A program made the translations under genes and the position numbers. From Knoellia sp031844405 (lineage in GTDB: Bacteria; Actinomycetota; Actinomycetes; Actinomycetales; Dermatophilaceae), in assembly GCA_031844405.1 (NCBI GenBank), contig JAUZVC010000001.1:1178001-1242000 (forward strand): a stretch of DNA of 64,000 bases, read 5' to 3'. This document shows, piece after piece, positions 26,203 through 34,802 of this stretch (within the stretch, counting starts at the first letter, position 1; every line of letters starts with the position of its first letter). A model generated the notes under the pieces. That model made no database searches. It saw only the letters and a list, made by a program, of their open reading frames with translations, and was not told the origin of the DNA.

Positions 26203-26496
26203 GTGTCGGTTTCCATCAAGCCGCTCGAGGACCGCATCGTCATCAAGTCGCTCGAGGCCGAGCAGACCACGGCGTCCGGTCTCGTCATCCCGGACACCGC
26301 GAAGGAGAAGCCCCAGGAGGGCGAGGTCCTCGCGGTCGGCCCCGGTCGCATCGACGACAACGGCAACCGCGTCCCGCTCGACGTCACCGTCGGCGACCGC
26401 GTCATCTACAGCAAGTACGGCGGCACCGAGGTCAAGCACGGCGGCCAGGAGTACCTCATCCTGAGCGCCCGCGACATCCTCGCGGTCGTCGGCTGA
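26203..26496 (+). CDS. groES: Co-chaperonin GroES
   Basis: 97 residues. GroES caps the GroEL ring. The sequence begins SVSIKPLEDRIVIKSLEAE and contains the mobile loop ATT-type region TTASGLVIPDTAKEKPQEG and the roof/base stretch SKYGGTEVK. The start GTG at 26203 has the strong ribosome site AAAGGGGAGG (26186-26195) 7 nt before it. Expression is under the HrcA/CIRCE control described at 26019-26093. A large hairpin lies between this gene and groEL. Confidence 0.97.
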   Translation: MSVSIKPLEDRIVIKSLEAEQTTASGLVIPDTAKEKPQEGEVLAVGPGRIDDNGNRVPLDVTVGDRVIYSKYGGTEVKHGGQEYLILSARDILAVVG

Positions 26497-26527
26497 GTGA
26501 GCCCGCGGCTCACCACCTGAACCACCA

Positions 26528-26571
26528 CGTATGCCGTGGGCTCACCTCCCACGGTGCGCCCACGGCATACG
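26528..26571. terminator. Hairpin between groES and groEL carrying an inverted GTATGCCG pair
   Basis: A perfect 14-bp stem (26528-26541 with 26558-26571) and 16-nt loop, with one octamer in each arm (26529, 26563). It lies 31 nt after groES and 71 nt before groEL. It could attenuate readthrough or protect the groES message, so that the two genes are made in unequal amounts. Confidence 0.7.
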
Positions 26572-26642
26572 CGCATCACCACCACGGCACCGCGGCGGCA
26601 CGCCTGCTGCCCTGACGGTCCACTGACTAGCGAAGGACATCC

Positions 26643-28256
26643 ATGGCCAAGGAACTGGAGTTCAACGACTCCGCCCGCAAGGCGCTCGAGCGGGGCGTCG
26701 ACGCCCTCGCCAACGCCGTCAAGGTGACGCTCGGCCCCAAGGGCCGCAACGTCGTCATCGACAAGAAGTGGGGCGCCCCCACGATCACGAACGACGGCGT
26801 CACGATCGCCCGCGAGGTCGAGCTCGAGGACGCCTACGAGAACCTCGGCGCCCAGCTCGCCAAGGAGGTCGCGACCAAGACCAACGACGTCGCCGGTGAC
26901 GGCACGACGACCGCGACCGTCCTCGCCCAGGCGATGGTCCGCGAGGGCCTGCGCAACGTCACCGCGGGTGCGGCCCCGGCCGGCCTCAAGCGCGGCATGG
27001 ACAAGGCCGTCGAGGCCGTCTCCGAGCGTCTCCTCGAGACCGCGCGCGACGTCGACGGCAAGGACGAGATCGCTTCCGTCGCCTCGCTGTCCGCCCAGGA
27101 CAAGGAGATCGGCGCGACGATCGCCGACGCCTTCGACAAGGTCGGCAAGGACGGCGTCATCACCGTTGAGGAGTCCTCGACCGCCGCCACCGAGCTCGAG
27201 TTCACCGAGGGCATGCAGTTCGACAAGGGCTACATCTCCCCGTACTTCATCAGCGACGCCGAGCGCATGGAGGCCGTCCTCGAGGATGCCTACGTCCTCA
27301 TCAACCAGGGCAAGATCTCGGCCATCGCCGACGTCCTTCCGGTCCTCGAGAAGGTCGTCCAAGCCGGCAAGCCGCTCGTCATCATCGCCGAGGACGTCGA
27401 CGGCGAGGCCCTCTCGACGCTCGTCGTCAACAAGATCCGCGGCACGTTCAACGTCGTCGCCGTCAAGGCGCCCGGCTTCGGCGACCGCCGCAAGGCGATG
27501 CTGCAGGACATGGCCGTCCTCACCGGTGGCCAGGTCATCGCCGAGGAGGTCGGGCTCAAGCTCGACCAGGCCGACCTCACCGTGCTCGGCCAGGCCCGCC
27601 GCGTCGTCGTGACGAAGGACAACACGACGATCATCGACGGCGCCGGTGACGCGACCGAGGTCGAGGGCCGGGTCAACCAGATCAAGGCCGAGATCGAGCG
27701 CACCGACTCCGACTGGGACCGCGAGAAGCTTCAGGAGCGCCTCGCCAAGCTCGCCGGTGGCGTCTGCGTCATCAAGGTCGGTGCCCACACCGAGGTCGAG
27801 CTCAAGGAGAAGAAGCACCGCATCGAGGACGCCATCTCGGCGACCCGCGCGGCCATCGAGGAGGGCATCGTCGCCGGTGGCGGCTCGGCCCTCATCCAGG
27901 CCGTCAAGGTCATCGACACGCTCGGCCTCGAGGGTGACGAGAAGGTCGGCGCCGCCATCGTGCAGAAGGCCGCCGCCGAGCCGCTGCGGTGGATCGCCGA
28001 GAACGCGGGACTTCAGGGCTACGTCGCCGTCGCCAAGGTCTCCGAGCTCGAGGCCGGCCAGGGCCTCAACGCCGCCACGGGCGAGTACGAGGACCTCGTC
28101 AAGGCCGGCGTCATCGACCCGGTCAAGGTCACCCGCTCCGCCCTGCGCAACGCCGCCTCGATCGCGTCGATGGTCCTCACCACCGACACGCTCGTCGTCG
28201 AGAAGAAGGAGGAGGAGCCGGCCCCTGCCGCCGGTGGCCACGGCCACTCGCACTGA
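26643..28256 (+). CDS. groEL: Chaperonin GroEL, GroEL1-type with His-rich tail
   Basis: 537 residues. The ATPase motif GDGTTTATVLAQAM, the ATP-binding KVTLGPKGRNV and the usual equatorial-domain end are all present. The C-terminus is EEEPAPAAGGHGHSH rather than the GGM repeat of the housekeeping GroEL. In actinobacteria with two groEL genes, the copy linked to groES (GroEL1) typically has such a His-rich tail, and the copy with the GGM tail lies elsewhere. The ribosome site GAAGGA is 8 nt upstream of the ATG. Three hairpins follow. Confidence 0.97.
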   Translation: MAKELEFNDSARKALERGVDALANAVKVTLGPKGRNVVIDKKWGAPTITNDGVTIAREVELEDAYENLGAQLAKEVATKTNDVAGDGTTTATVLAQAMVREGLRNVTAGAAPAGLKRGMDKAVEAVSERLLETARDVDGKDEIASVASLSAQDKEIGATIADAFDKVGKDGVITVEESSTAATELEFTEGMQFDKGYISPYFISDAERMEAVLEDAYVLINQGKISAIADVLPVLEKVVQAGKPLVIIAEDVDGEALSTLVVNKIRGTFNVVAVKAPGFGDRRKAMLQDMAVLTGGQVIAEEVGLKLDQADLTVLGQARRVVVTKDNTTIIDGAGDATEVEGRVNQIKAEIERTDSDWDREKLQERLAKLAGGVCVIKVGAHTEVELKEKKHRIEDAISATRAAIEEGIVAGGGSALIQAVKVIDTLGLEGDEKVGAAIVQKAAAEPLRWIAENAGLQGYVAVAKVSELEAGQGLNAATGEYEDLVKAGVIDPVKVTRSALRNAASIASMVLTTDTLVVEKKEEEPAPAAGGHGHSH

Positions 28257-28277
28257 GGCTCTCCTCCCGCACCACCA

Positions 28278-28320
28278 CGGATGCCGCGTCCTCCCGTACA
28301 GGGGGAGGGCGCGGCATCCG
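28278..28320. terminator. Hairpin 1 after groEL
   Basis: An 18-bp stem (one G-T pair) with a short loop; the outer arms CGGATGCCGCG / CGCGGCATCCG are a one-base variant of the recurrent octamer motif. Confidence 0.7.
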
Positions 28321-28344
28321 CGTCTCTGCACCAGCCCAGAACAA

Positions 28345-28390
28345 CGCGTATGCCGCGTGCCTCCCTCCGGGGACGCACGCGGCATACGCG
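28345..28390. terminator. Hairpin 2 after groEL with inverted GTATGCCG pair and T-tract
   Basis: A perfect 16-bp stem (28345-28360 with 28375-28390), 14-nt loop, octamers at 28348 and 28380, followed by TTTCTCATCT. This is the best intrinsic terminator of the cluster. Confidence 0.8.
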
Positions 28391-28406
28391 TTTCTCATCT
28401 GATCCG

Positions 28407-28458
28407 GTGTCGGGGATCCGGACCCACCCGCGAGGGCGTGGGCCCGGATCCCCGACAC
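28407..28458. terminator. Hairpin 3, between convergent groEL and GH92 genes
   Basis: A 21-bp stem with one mismatch (28407-28427 with 28438-28458) and a 10-nt loop, 16 nt from the GH92 stop. It can act on both strands. Confidence 0.75.
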
Positions 28459-28473
28459 TCGGGGTGACCGGCC

Positions 28474-31400
28474 TCAGGTGACCGTGACGGTCACCGTGGC
28501 GAGGGTGTCGCTGCGGCTGTCGCCGACGAGCACCCGCACCGTGTAGGTCCCGGCCGTGGCCCACGTGTGGGAGCCGCTCAGGGTGGCGGTCCCGTCGGCC
28601 GCGACGGTGACGACACCGTCGGTCGTGGCGCTGCCGTCACCCCACGCCACGCGTGCGGTGTAGCCGCCCTCGGCGGGGACGCCGCCCGAGACCTTCCCGA
28701 GCGTGACCGTGGACGCGGTGCCGGCCTTGGCCGTCGCACCGGTCGCGGGGGCGACCGTGAGCGGCGTGCCGTTGTCGGCGACCGAGAACACGTGGATCCG
28801 CCCGGCGCTGCGCGGGTCGCCCGTCTGCGTCGGCAGGGTCACCGACTGGACGGTCTTGCCGGCGGGGATCGTCAGCGGCGCGGTCGCGAACAGCTTGAGG
28901 TGGCAGCCGTCCGTGCTCGTGCCGTTGAGCCGGGACGTCATCTCGACCGCGATGGTGTTGCCGAACTTCGCCGAGCCGCACCAGTCTCCGTACTGGATCT
29001 TGTATGCCGTGCTCGTCCCGTCCGTGAACGTCACCGTCCCGGTCGTGTCCTGGTCCTTCTGCGTGGCCGTGCCGATGAGGCTCAGCTTCGTCGCGCCCGG
29101 GGCCAGCGTCACGGGGAGGGTCTGGCCCGCACCCGTGGCGTTGTCCTTCTGGCCGGCCGGGATCGCCGGCATCGAGAACCGCAGGTCGCTGCCCGGGACC
29201 GTGAGGAGCCGGCCCGGGGACGCACCCGCCTCGGCGAGGGCCGGACGCGAGACGCCGGCCTGGCCGCCGTCGCACGGGACCTCCTGGCCCGGGTCGCCGA
29301 TGCACACGAGGTTGAACCCGGAGGCGTAGGACGGCACGACGGCCTGGTGGATCGTCGCCCCGCCCGTGCCGGTGGCGCTGCCCTTGGCGTCCTTGACCGT
29401 CACGACGGTCTCGTAGTAGCCGGGGTCGGCGTAGGTGTGCTCGCCGCGGACGGTGTAGGAGCCGAGCTCGCCGGCGGTGATGGTGCCGGCGGAGCTCGTG
29501 CCGTCACCCCACGCGATGGTGGCGGTGTAGGCGTCCGCGCTCGTGCCCTTGCCACCGGAGAAGGTGGCGACGGGGCCGCTCACGGCCTGTCCCTCGACGG
29601 CCTCGAGCTCGGTCGACGGGCTCACCTTGATGCCGGTGTTCTCCGCGTGCGAGCCGTCGGTGAGGAACTCGACCTCCGACAGGGTCGGCGTCCCGTTGCT
29701 CGCCGTGACGACGAGGCGGTATGCCGTGTAGGTCCCCGGAGCGGCGACCTTGAACGGCCGCGTCTGCGTCCGCCAGGTGAAGGCCTGGTTGCTCCGGGTG
29801 TCGATGGTCTCCCAGGTGCCGTTGCGCTGGCCCTCGACCCGCCACGCGGTGGGCTCGCCGGCGGCGGCCCCGTTGGTGAGGGTGTAGAAGGTGGCGCGCT
29901 GGCCGATGCCCGAGAGGGTGTAGGTGACGGTGGGCGTCGCCGAGGCGAACGTCGTCGACGTCGTCGAGCTGTTGTCGAAGAGCGCCGCCGTGCTGGCCGC
30001 ACCCGGTGCCGTCGCCGTGCCGCGACCCGGACCCGTGGCGTCACGCAGGGGAGCCGGCTTGGCGTCCCCCTTGGTGAGCGACGGGGGAGCGGCGTTGGGC
30101 TTGCTGCCGTAGTCCGACGGCGTCGAGCCCATGGCGAAGTCGATCGTCGTCGCGCCCGCGATCTTGCTGTGCGGGATCGAGACGTCCTTGTGGCCCTCAC
30201 CGTTGATGGTGACCTTCTGGACGTAGATGTTCTCGTCCGAGTTGTTCGGCGCGTTGACGACGAGGTCGCCCTGCGTGCGGTGGACGGTCATCTTCGTGAA
30301 CTTCGGCGAACCCACGGCCCACTGCGCGGAACCGACCTGGAGCGGGTAGATGCCGAGCGAGGAGAGGGTGTTCCAGGCCGACTGCTCGCCGTTGTCCTCG
30401 TCGCCGGGGTAGCCCTGGCCGATCTCGCTGCCGACGTAGAGGCGACGCAGGATCTCGCGCACCTTCTCGGCCGTGCGGTACTGCTTGCCCGTGTAGTTGT
30501 ACATGTACGGGATGTGGTGCGAGACCTGGTTGCTCATCCCGAACATGCCCATCCGGACGTCACGCGCCTCGATGATCTCGTGGATGATGCCGCCGTAGCT
30601 GCCCGGCTTCGTGCCGGTCTCGGGGGTCGTGAAGAAGGTGTCGAGCTTCTTCGCCATCGCCTCACGGCCACCGAGGAGGTTGGCCAGGCCGTTGCCGTCC
30701 TGCGGTGCGTGGAAGGCGAAGTTCCAGCCGTTCGTCTCGGTGTAGCCACCGCCCCAGACCTCGGGGTCGAAGTTCGGTGCGAACTCGCCGTTGGCCTGAC
30801 GGACCCGGAGGAAGCCGGTCTTGGGGTCGAAGTGGTTGGTGTAGTCGGTGGCCCGCTTGAGGAAGTACTCGGACTCCTCCTGGAGCGTGGCCTTGCGCGC
30901 GGCCGGGACCGAGGGGTCGGTCGCGAGCTTGGCGGCCTGGTTGCCGATGCCGAAGTCGTTGATCATGCCCTCGAGGCCCCACGACACGCTCTCGTGCGTG
31001 CTGTCGGGGGTGAACCCGAGGAACTGCGACGTGGCGAGGCCCTTGCGGCCCACGCCCGAGCTCGGCGGGAGGACGGTCGCGTTGCGCAGGGCGGCGTCGT
31101 AGGTGCCGAGCTTGTCCGGCAGGGCGACGCCCTTGACGAACGCGTCGGCGAACGAGACGTCCGAGCTCGTGCCCGTCATGAGGTCGGCGTAACCGGGCGA
31201 GGACCAACGGGCCACCCAGCCACCGTCGCGGTACTGCTGGACGAAGCCGTCGGCGATCTCGGCCGCCACCTCCGGGTAGAGGAGGGAGTAGGCCGGCCAC
31301 ACGGTCCGGTAGGTGTCCCAGAAGCCGTTGTTGACGTAGATCTTGCCGTCCTTGATGGCGGCGTTGGTCGTCGTGGCCGTGGCGCTGCCGGACTTCGGCG

Positions 31401-33552
31401 ACACCGGGCTGGCGTACTGGTAGCGCGGCGCCGAGGCGGTGCCGGTGTTCTCGAACTGGCTGTTCGGGTAGAGGTTGAGCCGGTAGAGGTTCGAGTAGAG
31501 CGTGCGGACCTCGTCGTCGCTCGCGCCCTCGACCTCGACGACCCGCAGGCGCTCGTCCCACTTGGCCTTCGCGTCGCCCTGGACGTCGTTGAACGTCCGT
31601 CCGGTGAGCTCGAGCTCGGAGTTGCGCTTGGCCTGGTCGAGCGAGATGAAGGACGTGGCGATGCGCAGCTCGACGTCACGGTCGCTCGTCGTGTCGAACG
31701 TCGCGTAGCGGGTGCCGGTGTGGCCGTTGGGCGCGGTGCCGGCAGCCTTCGCCGGGCGGTCGAACGTGCCGTGGACGAACATCCGGCTGCGACCGACGGA
31801 CAGGCCACTGCCGTTGTCGACCCAGCCGGTCATCGTGCCGGTGGCGGGGTCGACCGTGAACGAGCCGTTGTTGTCGACGGTGTCGACGACGAGGCTGCCG
31901 GTCGGGGCGCTCTCGGGGAAGGTGAAGCGCCACACGCCACCGTGGTCGGCCGGGGCCGTCTCGGCGATGATGCCGCCGTCGAGGTGGACCCGGTAGTGGT
32001 CCGGACGGGCGACCTCGTCGTCGTGGTCGAAGGGGATGGCCCGGCCGCTCGCGCTGCCGGTGGGGACGCCCTGCGTGATCGAGGGCATGACCGACATCTG
32101 GTTGCGGTCACCCATCCAGGGTGACGGCTCGTGCGAGATGCCGAGTCCCTGGAGCGTCGGGCGGTTCTGCGCGTTGTTGCCGGCCTGGTAGTCGTACTGC
32201 CACGTCTGGCTGTTCGCGTTCGTCACCGGGGTGAAGAAGGTGAAGCCGTTGGGGACGGCGCTGATCGGCAGGTTGTTGCCGCGCGAGAACGAACCGGAGG
32301 AGTTGGTCCCGCGACGGATGTCGACGGCATACGTCGGGCTGGAGCGGTCGATGGCGGCGGGGGAGGGGTCGACCTCGATGTCGTCGACGAAGCCGCCGAA
32401 GGTCGTCTCCTTCGTCGGGTCCGCGGTGTTGTCGTAGCCCAGGAGGATCGCGTCGATCGTCTTGCCGGCGGCCTTGGGCCCGAGGTCGACCTGGACCGAG
32501 TTCCACTGGTTGGCGTAGAGGATCTTGCCGACGCCCTGCCCGTTGGGCGAGGAGGACGTGCCGTGCATGTCCTTGGCGCCGAGGCCGGAGAGGAACGTGC
32601 CGTCGGTGAAGCGGAGGTCGACGGCGGTGTAGGTCGACGGGTAGGTCAGGTTGCCCGCGACCATGTCCGGGAAGATCTTGTAGGTCAGGCGTGAGCGCTC
32701 ACCCACGGGCACGTCGACGTCGAAGAGGCGGTTCCAGGCGAAGCCCCGCCCGGCGGCGGTGTGCGAGCCGCCGTAGCGCAGCGACTTCACGCCGGTCCAC
32801 CCGACGAGCGACTTGATGTTGAAGCCCGAGCGCGGGCCGGAGCCGACGGTCGAGACCATGGGCGCGATCTCGGGCTCGGAGGAGTCGACGTCGCCGAAGA
32901 GGCCCCAGTCGGCGAGCTGGACGATCGGGCCGCCGTTGTTGGCGGTGACGTCGAGCCGGTAGTAGGAGAAGTCGCCCGGCGTCGGCACGGTGAAGGTCTG
33001 CTTCTGCCCGCGAGAGGAGAACGCGAGGCCGGTGCGACGGTCGATGTCGGTCCACGTCGTGCCGTCGGTCGAGCCGCGCAGCGTGACGTCCTTGGGGTCG
33101 CGCTCGGGGGCGTCGTTGCCGGAGGTCAGCGACCACGTCAGCGCGCGCTTGGGCGCGGACAGCTGGTAGCGGACCCAGCCGGTCGTCGCGAACGCGAGCC
33201 ACTTGGTGTCCGCGTTGGCATCGGTGAGGTTGGACGCCACCTCACCCGGCGGGTTCTCGGCGCTCGCGGTGATGCCGGTGACCGAGCCGAGCAGGCTGCC
33301 GTCGGAGGCGACGCCGCCGGTGACGTTCTGCTGGCGCGGGCCGGACTCGTCGACCTCGACGGTCGAGACGAGCGGCTGGGGCTGGCCGGTCTCGAAGGAC
33401 GTCGACCAGGCGGCACCCTCGGGTGCGGCTGCGGCGGCCTGGTCTGCCGTCGGTGGTGTGGCGGCCACGGCTCCCGCGGCGGTCGCGGTGCCGACCGCGA
33501 GGGCCAGGGCCCCGGCTGTCAGCCCTCGTGGGATGGCGTTCGTCAGGCGCAT
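28474..33552 (-). CDS. Giant secreted GH92-family glycosidase, likely acting on mannose-1-phospho-mannose or alpha-mannosides
   Basis: 1,692 residues. A signal peptide (about 1-40) is followed by a discoidin-like F5/8 domain (about 120-235), the GH92 catalytic region (about 420-1150) with NGFWDTYRTVWPAYSLLYPE and GDEDNGEQSAW near residue 1050, a second F5/8-like domain (about 1190-1300), a PKD-like domain (about 1320-1410) and further Ig-like C-terminal domains. GH92 enzymes are Ca2+-dependent alpha-mannosidases. The usual acid in the NEPSHH-type motif is Gln here (NQVSHH, Gln1009), which in Cellulosimicrobium marks hydrolysis of mannose-1-phospho-6-mannose. ATG at 33552 has GGAGG on its strand. 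The lacI-manA operon is divergent. Confidence 0.9.
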   Translation of the reverse strand: MRLTNAIPRGLTAGALALAVGTATAAGAVAATPPTADQAAAAAPEGAAWSTSFETGQPQPLVSTVEVDESGPRQQNVTGGVASDGSLLGSVTGITASAENPPGEVASNLTDANADTKWLAFATTGWVRYQLSAPKRALTWSLTSGNDAPERDPKDVTLRGSTDGTTWTDIDRRTGLAFSSRGQKQTFTVPTPGDFSYYRLDVTANNGGPIVQLADWGLFGDVDSSEPEIAPMVSTVGSGPRSGFNIKSLVGWTGVKSLRYGGSHTAAGRGFAWNRLFDVDVPVGERSRLTYKIFPDMVAGNLTYPSTYTAVDLRFTDGTFLSGLGAKDMHGTSSSPNGQGVGKILYANQWNSVQVDLGPKAAGKTIDAILLGYDNTADPTKETTFGGFVDDIEVDPSPAAIDRSSPTYAVDIRRGTNSSGSFSRGNNLPISAVPNGFTFFTPVTNANSQTWQYDYQAGNNAQNRPTLQGLGISHEPSPWMGDRNQMSVMPSITQGVPTGSASGRAIPFDHDDEVARPDHYRVHLDGGIIAETAPADHGGVWRFTFPESAPTGSLVVDTVDNNGSFTVDPATGTMTGWVDNGSGLSVGRSRMFVHGTFDRPAKAAGTAPNGHTGTRYATFDTTSDRDVELRIATSFISLDQAKRNSELELTGRTFNDVQGDAKAKWDERLRVVEVEGASDDEVRTLYSNLYRLNLYPNSQFENTGTASAPRYQYASPVSPKSGSATATTTNAAIKDGKIYVNNGFWDTYRTVWPAYSLLYPEVAAEIADGFVQQYRDGGWVARWSSPGYADLMTGTSSDVSFADAFVKGVALPDKLGTYDAALRNATVLPPSSGVGRKGLATSQFLGFTPDSTHESVSWGLEGMINDFGIGNQAAKLATDPSVPAARKATLQEESEYFLKRATDYTNHFDPKTGFLRVRQANGEFAPNFDPEVWGGGYTETNGWNFAFHAPQDGNGLANLLGGREAMAKKLDTFFTTPETGTKPGSYGGIIHEIIEARDVRMGMFGMSNQVSHHIPYMYNYTGKQYRTAEKVREILRRLYVGSEIGQGYPGDEDNGEQSAWNTLSSLGIYPLQVGSAQWAVGSPKFTKMTVHRTQGDLVVNAPNNSDENIYVQKVTINGEGHKDVSIPHSKIAGATTIDFAMGSTPSDYGSKPNAAPPSLTKGDAKPAPLRDATGPGRGTATAPGAASTAALFDNSSTTSTTFASATPTVTYTLSGIGQRATFYTLTNGAAAGEPTAWRVEGQRNGTWETIDTRSNQAFTWRTQTRPFKVAAPGTYTAYRLVVTASNGTPTLSEVEFLTDGSHAENTGIKVSPSTELEAVEGQAVSGPVATFSGGKGTSADAYTATIAWGDGTSSAGTITAGELGSYTVRGEHTYADPGYYETVVTVKDAKGSATGTGGATIHQAVVPSYASGFNLVCIGDPGQEVPCDGGQAGVSRPALAEAGASPGRLLTVPGSDLRFSMPAIPAGQKDNATGAGQTLPVTLAPGATKLSLIGTATQKDQDTTGTVTFTDGTSTAYKIQYGDWCGSAKFGNTIAVEMTSRLNGTSTDGCHLKLFATAPLTIPAGKTVQSVTLPTQTGDPRSAGRIHVFSVADNGTPLTVAPATGATAKAGTASTVTLGKVSGGVPAEGGYTARVAWGDGSATTDGVVTVAADGTATLSGSHTWATAGTYTVRVLVGDSRSDTLATVTVTVT

Positions 33553-33654
33553 GTTTCCTCCGGGCTCGTCGCCCACGCAGGGTCGGTCACCCTTGACCGA
33601 CGTCCTCACGACCCTCTCGGTATGCCGTCCACCCCGCAATCCCAGATCCCACCT

Positions 33655-33683
33655 TTGTCCGGTGAGGACAGTCGATCGGACAA
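33655..33683. promoter_or_regulatory. Inverted repeat in the GH92/lacI divergent region
   Basis: TTGTCCG (33655-33661) and CGGACAA (33677-33683) form a 7-bp inverted repeat spaced by 15 nt, about 105 bp from the GH92 start. It may be a regulator site or part of the GH92 promoter. Confidence 0.4.
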
Positions 33684-33731
33684 GGACGTGCTGCCCAGGC
33701 GTGGCTTGCTCGGTCCACGTTGCCTCGGCTC

Positions 33732-34802
33732 ATGTCTTTTGGTGTGATCGACCTTGTGACAGCGTTGTCAGGCAAGCGGACATCGGCGAGACCGACGATG
33801 GCGGACGTCGCGGCCGAGGCCCACGTCTCCGTGAAGACGGTCTCGCGTGTCGTCAACCGTGAGCCGGGGGTGCGACGCGACACCGAGCTGCGCGTCCGCG
33901 GGGTCATCGACCGCATCGGCTTCATGCGCCACGACGGCGCCCGCATCCTGCGCCAGGGGCGCACCCAGACCATCGCGCTCGTCGTCGAGGACCTGGCCAA
34001 CCCCTTCTACTCGCAGATCGGCGCCGCCGTCGAGCGCGAGGCCCGCGTCCGCCAGCACCAGCTCATCACCGCGTCGGCCGAGGGGTCGCCGACGCGCGAG
34101 CGCGTCGTCCTCGAGGGGCTCATCAACCGCCGCGTCGACGGCCTCGTCGTCGTGCCTGCGGGCGAGCGGCCCGCCACCGACCCGACGGTCGCGGCGAGCG
34201 GCACCCCGATCGTCTACGTCGACCGACCGGTGCGCGGCGAGCCGTGCGACACCGTGATCAGCGACAACCCCGGGGGTGTCCGCAGCGCCGTCGAGCACCT
34301 CGTCGCCAACGGCCACCGTCGCATCGCCTTCCTCGGTGACGACGCCGAGTTCTGGACCGCGCGCCAGCGGCGCGAGGCCTTCGTCGCCATCCACGACGCC
34401 CTCGGGCTCCCGGGCGACACCCGCATCGCCATGGGACCGCACACGGTCGAGTCGCTCGGCGCCCGCTTCGAGGCGTGGTCGCGCGAGCGCACGCCGATCA
34501 CCGCCGTCATCACCGGCAACAACCGGGTGACCCTCGCCGCGCTCCACGCGATGCGACAGGTCGGCGTCGAGCTCGGCCTCGTCGGCTACGACGACTTCGA
34601 GCTCGCCGACCTCATCGTCCCCTCGGTGACCGTCATCCACCAGGACCCCGCCTCGATCGGGCAGAAGGCCGTGCTCCAGCTCTTCGCGCGGCTCCTCGGC
34701 GACGAGTCGCCCGCCCAGACGGTGGTCATGCCCACCCGACTCCTCGTGAGGGAGTCCGGCCGGCTCCCCGCATCCATCCGAGCACGGAAGGCTCTCCCAT
34801 GA
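33732..34802 (+). CDS. LacI-family transcriptional regulator of the mannose locus
   Basis: 356 residues from the ATG at 33732. The helix-turn-helix is PTMADVAAEAHVSVKTVSRVVN, followed by the hinge and a periplasmic-binding-type effector domain (IALVVEDLANPFYSQIG, VDGLVVVPAG, GYDDFELADLIVPSVTVI). The start is uncertain: GTG at 33756 or ATG at 33798 would leave the operator-like palindrome (33757-33770) at or before the start, and no candidate has a good ribosome site. Its stop overlaps manA by 4 nt and it is divergent from GH92, so it probably senses mannose or a mannose phosphate and controls both. Confidence 0.88.
   Translation: MSFGVIDLVTALSGKRTSARPTMADVAAEAHVSVKTVSRVVNREPGVRRDTELRVRGVIDRIGFMRHDGARILRQGRTQTIALVVEDLANPFYSQIGAAVEREARVRQHQLITASAEGSPTRERVVLEGLINRRVDGLVVVPAGERPATDPTVAASGTPIVYVDRPVRGEPCDTVISDNPGGVRSAVEHLVANGHRRIAFLGDDAEFWTARQRREAFVAIHDALGLPGDTRIAMGPHTVESLGARFEAWSRERTPITAVITGNNRVTLAALHAMRQVGVELGLVGYDDFELADLIVPSVTVIHQDPASIGQKAVLQLFARLLGDESPAQTVVMPTRLLVRESGRLPASIRARKALP
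33757..33770. promoter_or_regulatory. LacI-type operator at the lacI 5' end
   Basis: TGACAGCGTTGTCA matches the LacI-family operator TGACAACGTTGTCA at 13 of 14 positions with the central CG. It overlaps the start region of the lacI gene, suggesting autoregulation and control of the divergent GH92 gene. Confidence 0.6.

Noticed and set aside
28567..32124. A 1,185-codon plus-strand frame antisense to the GH92 gene
   Set aside because: The translation is low-complexity Arg/Gly/Val/Asp sequence, and the GH92 frame on the other strand has clear family motifs and a ribosome site.
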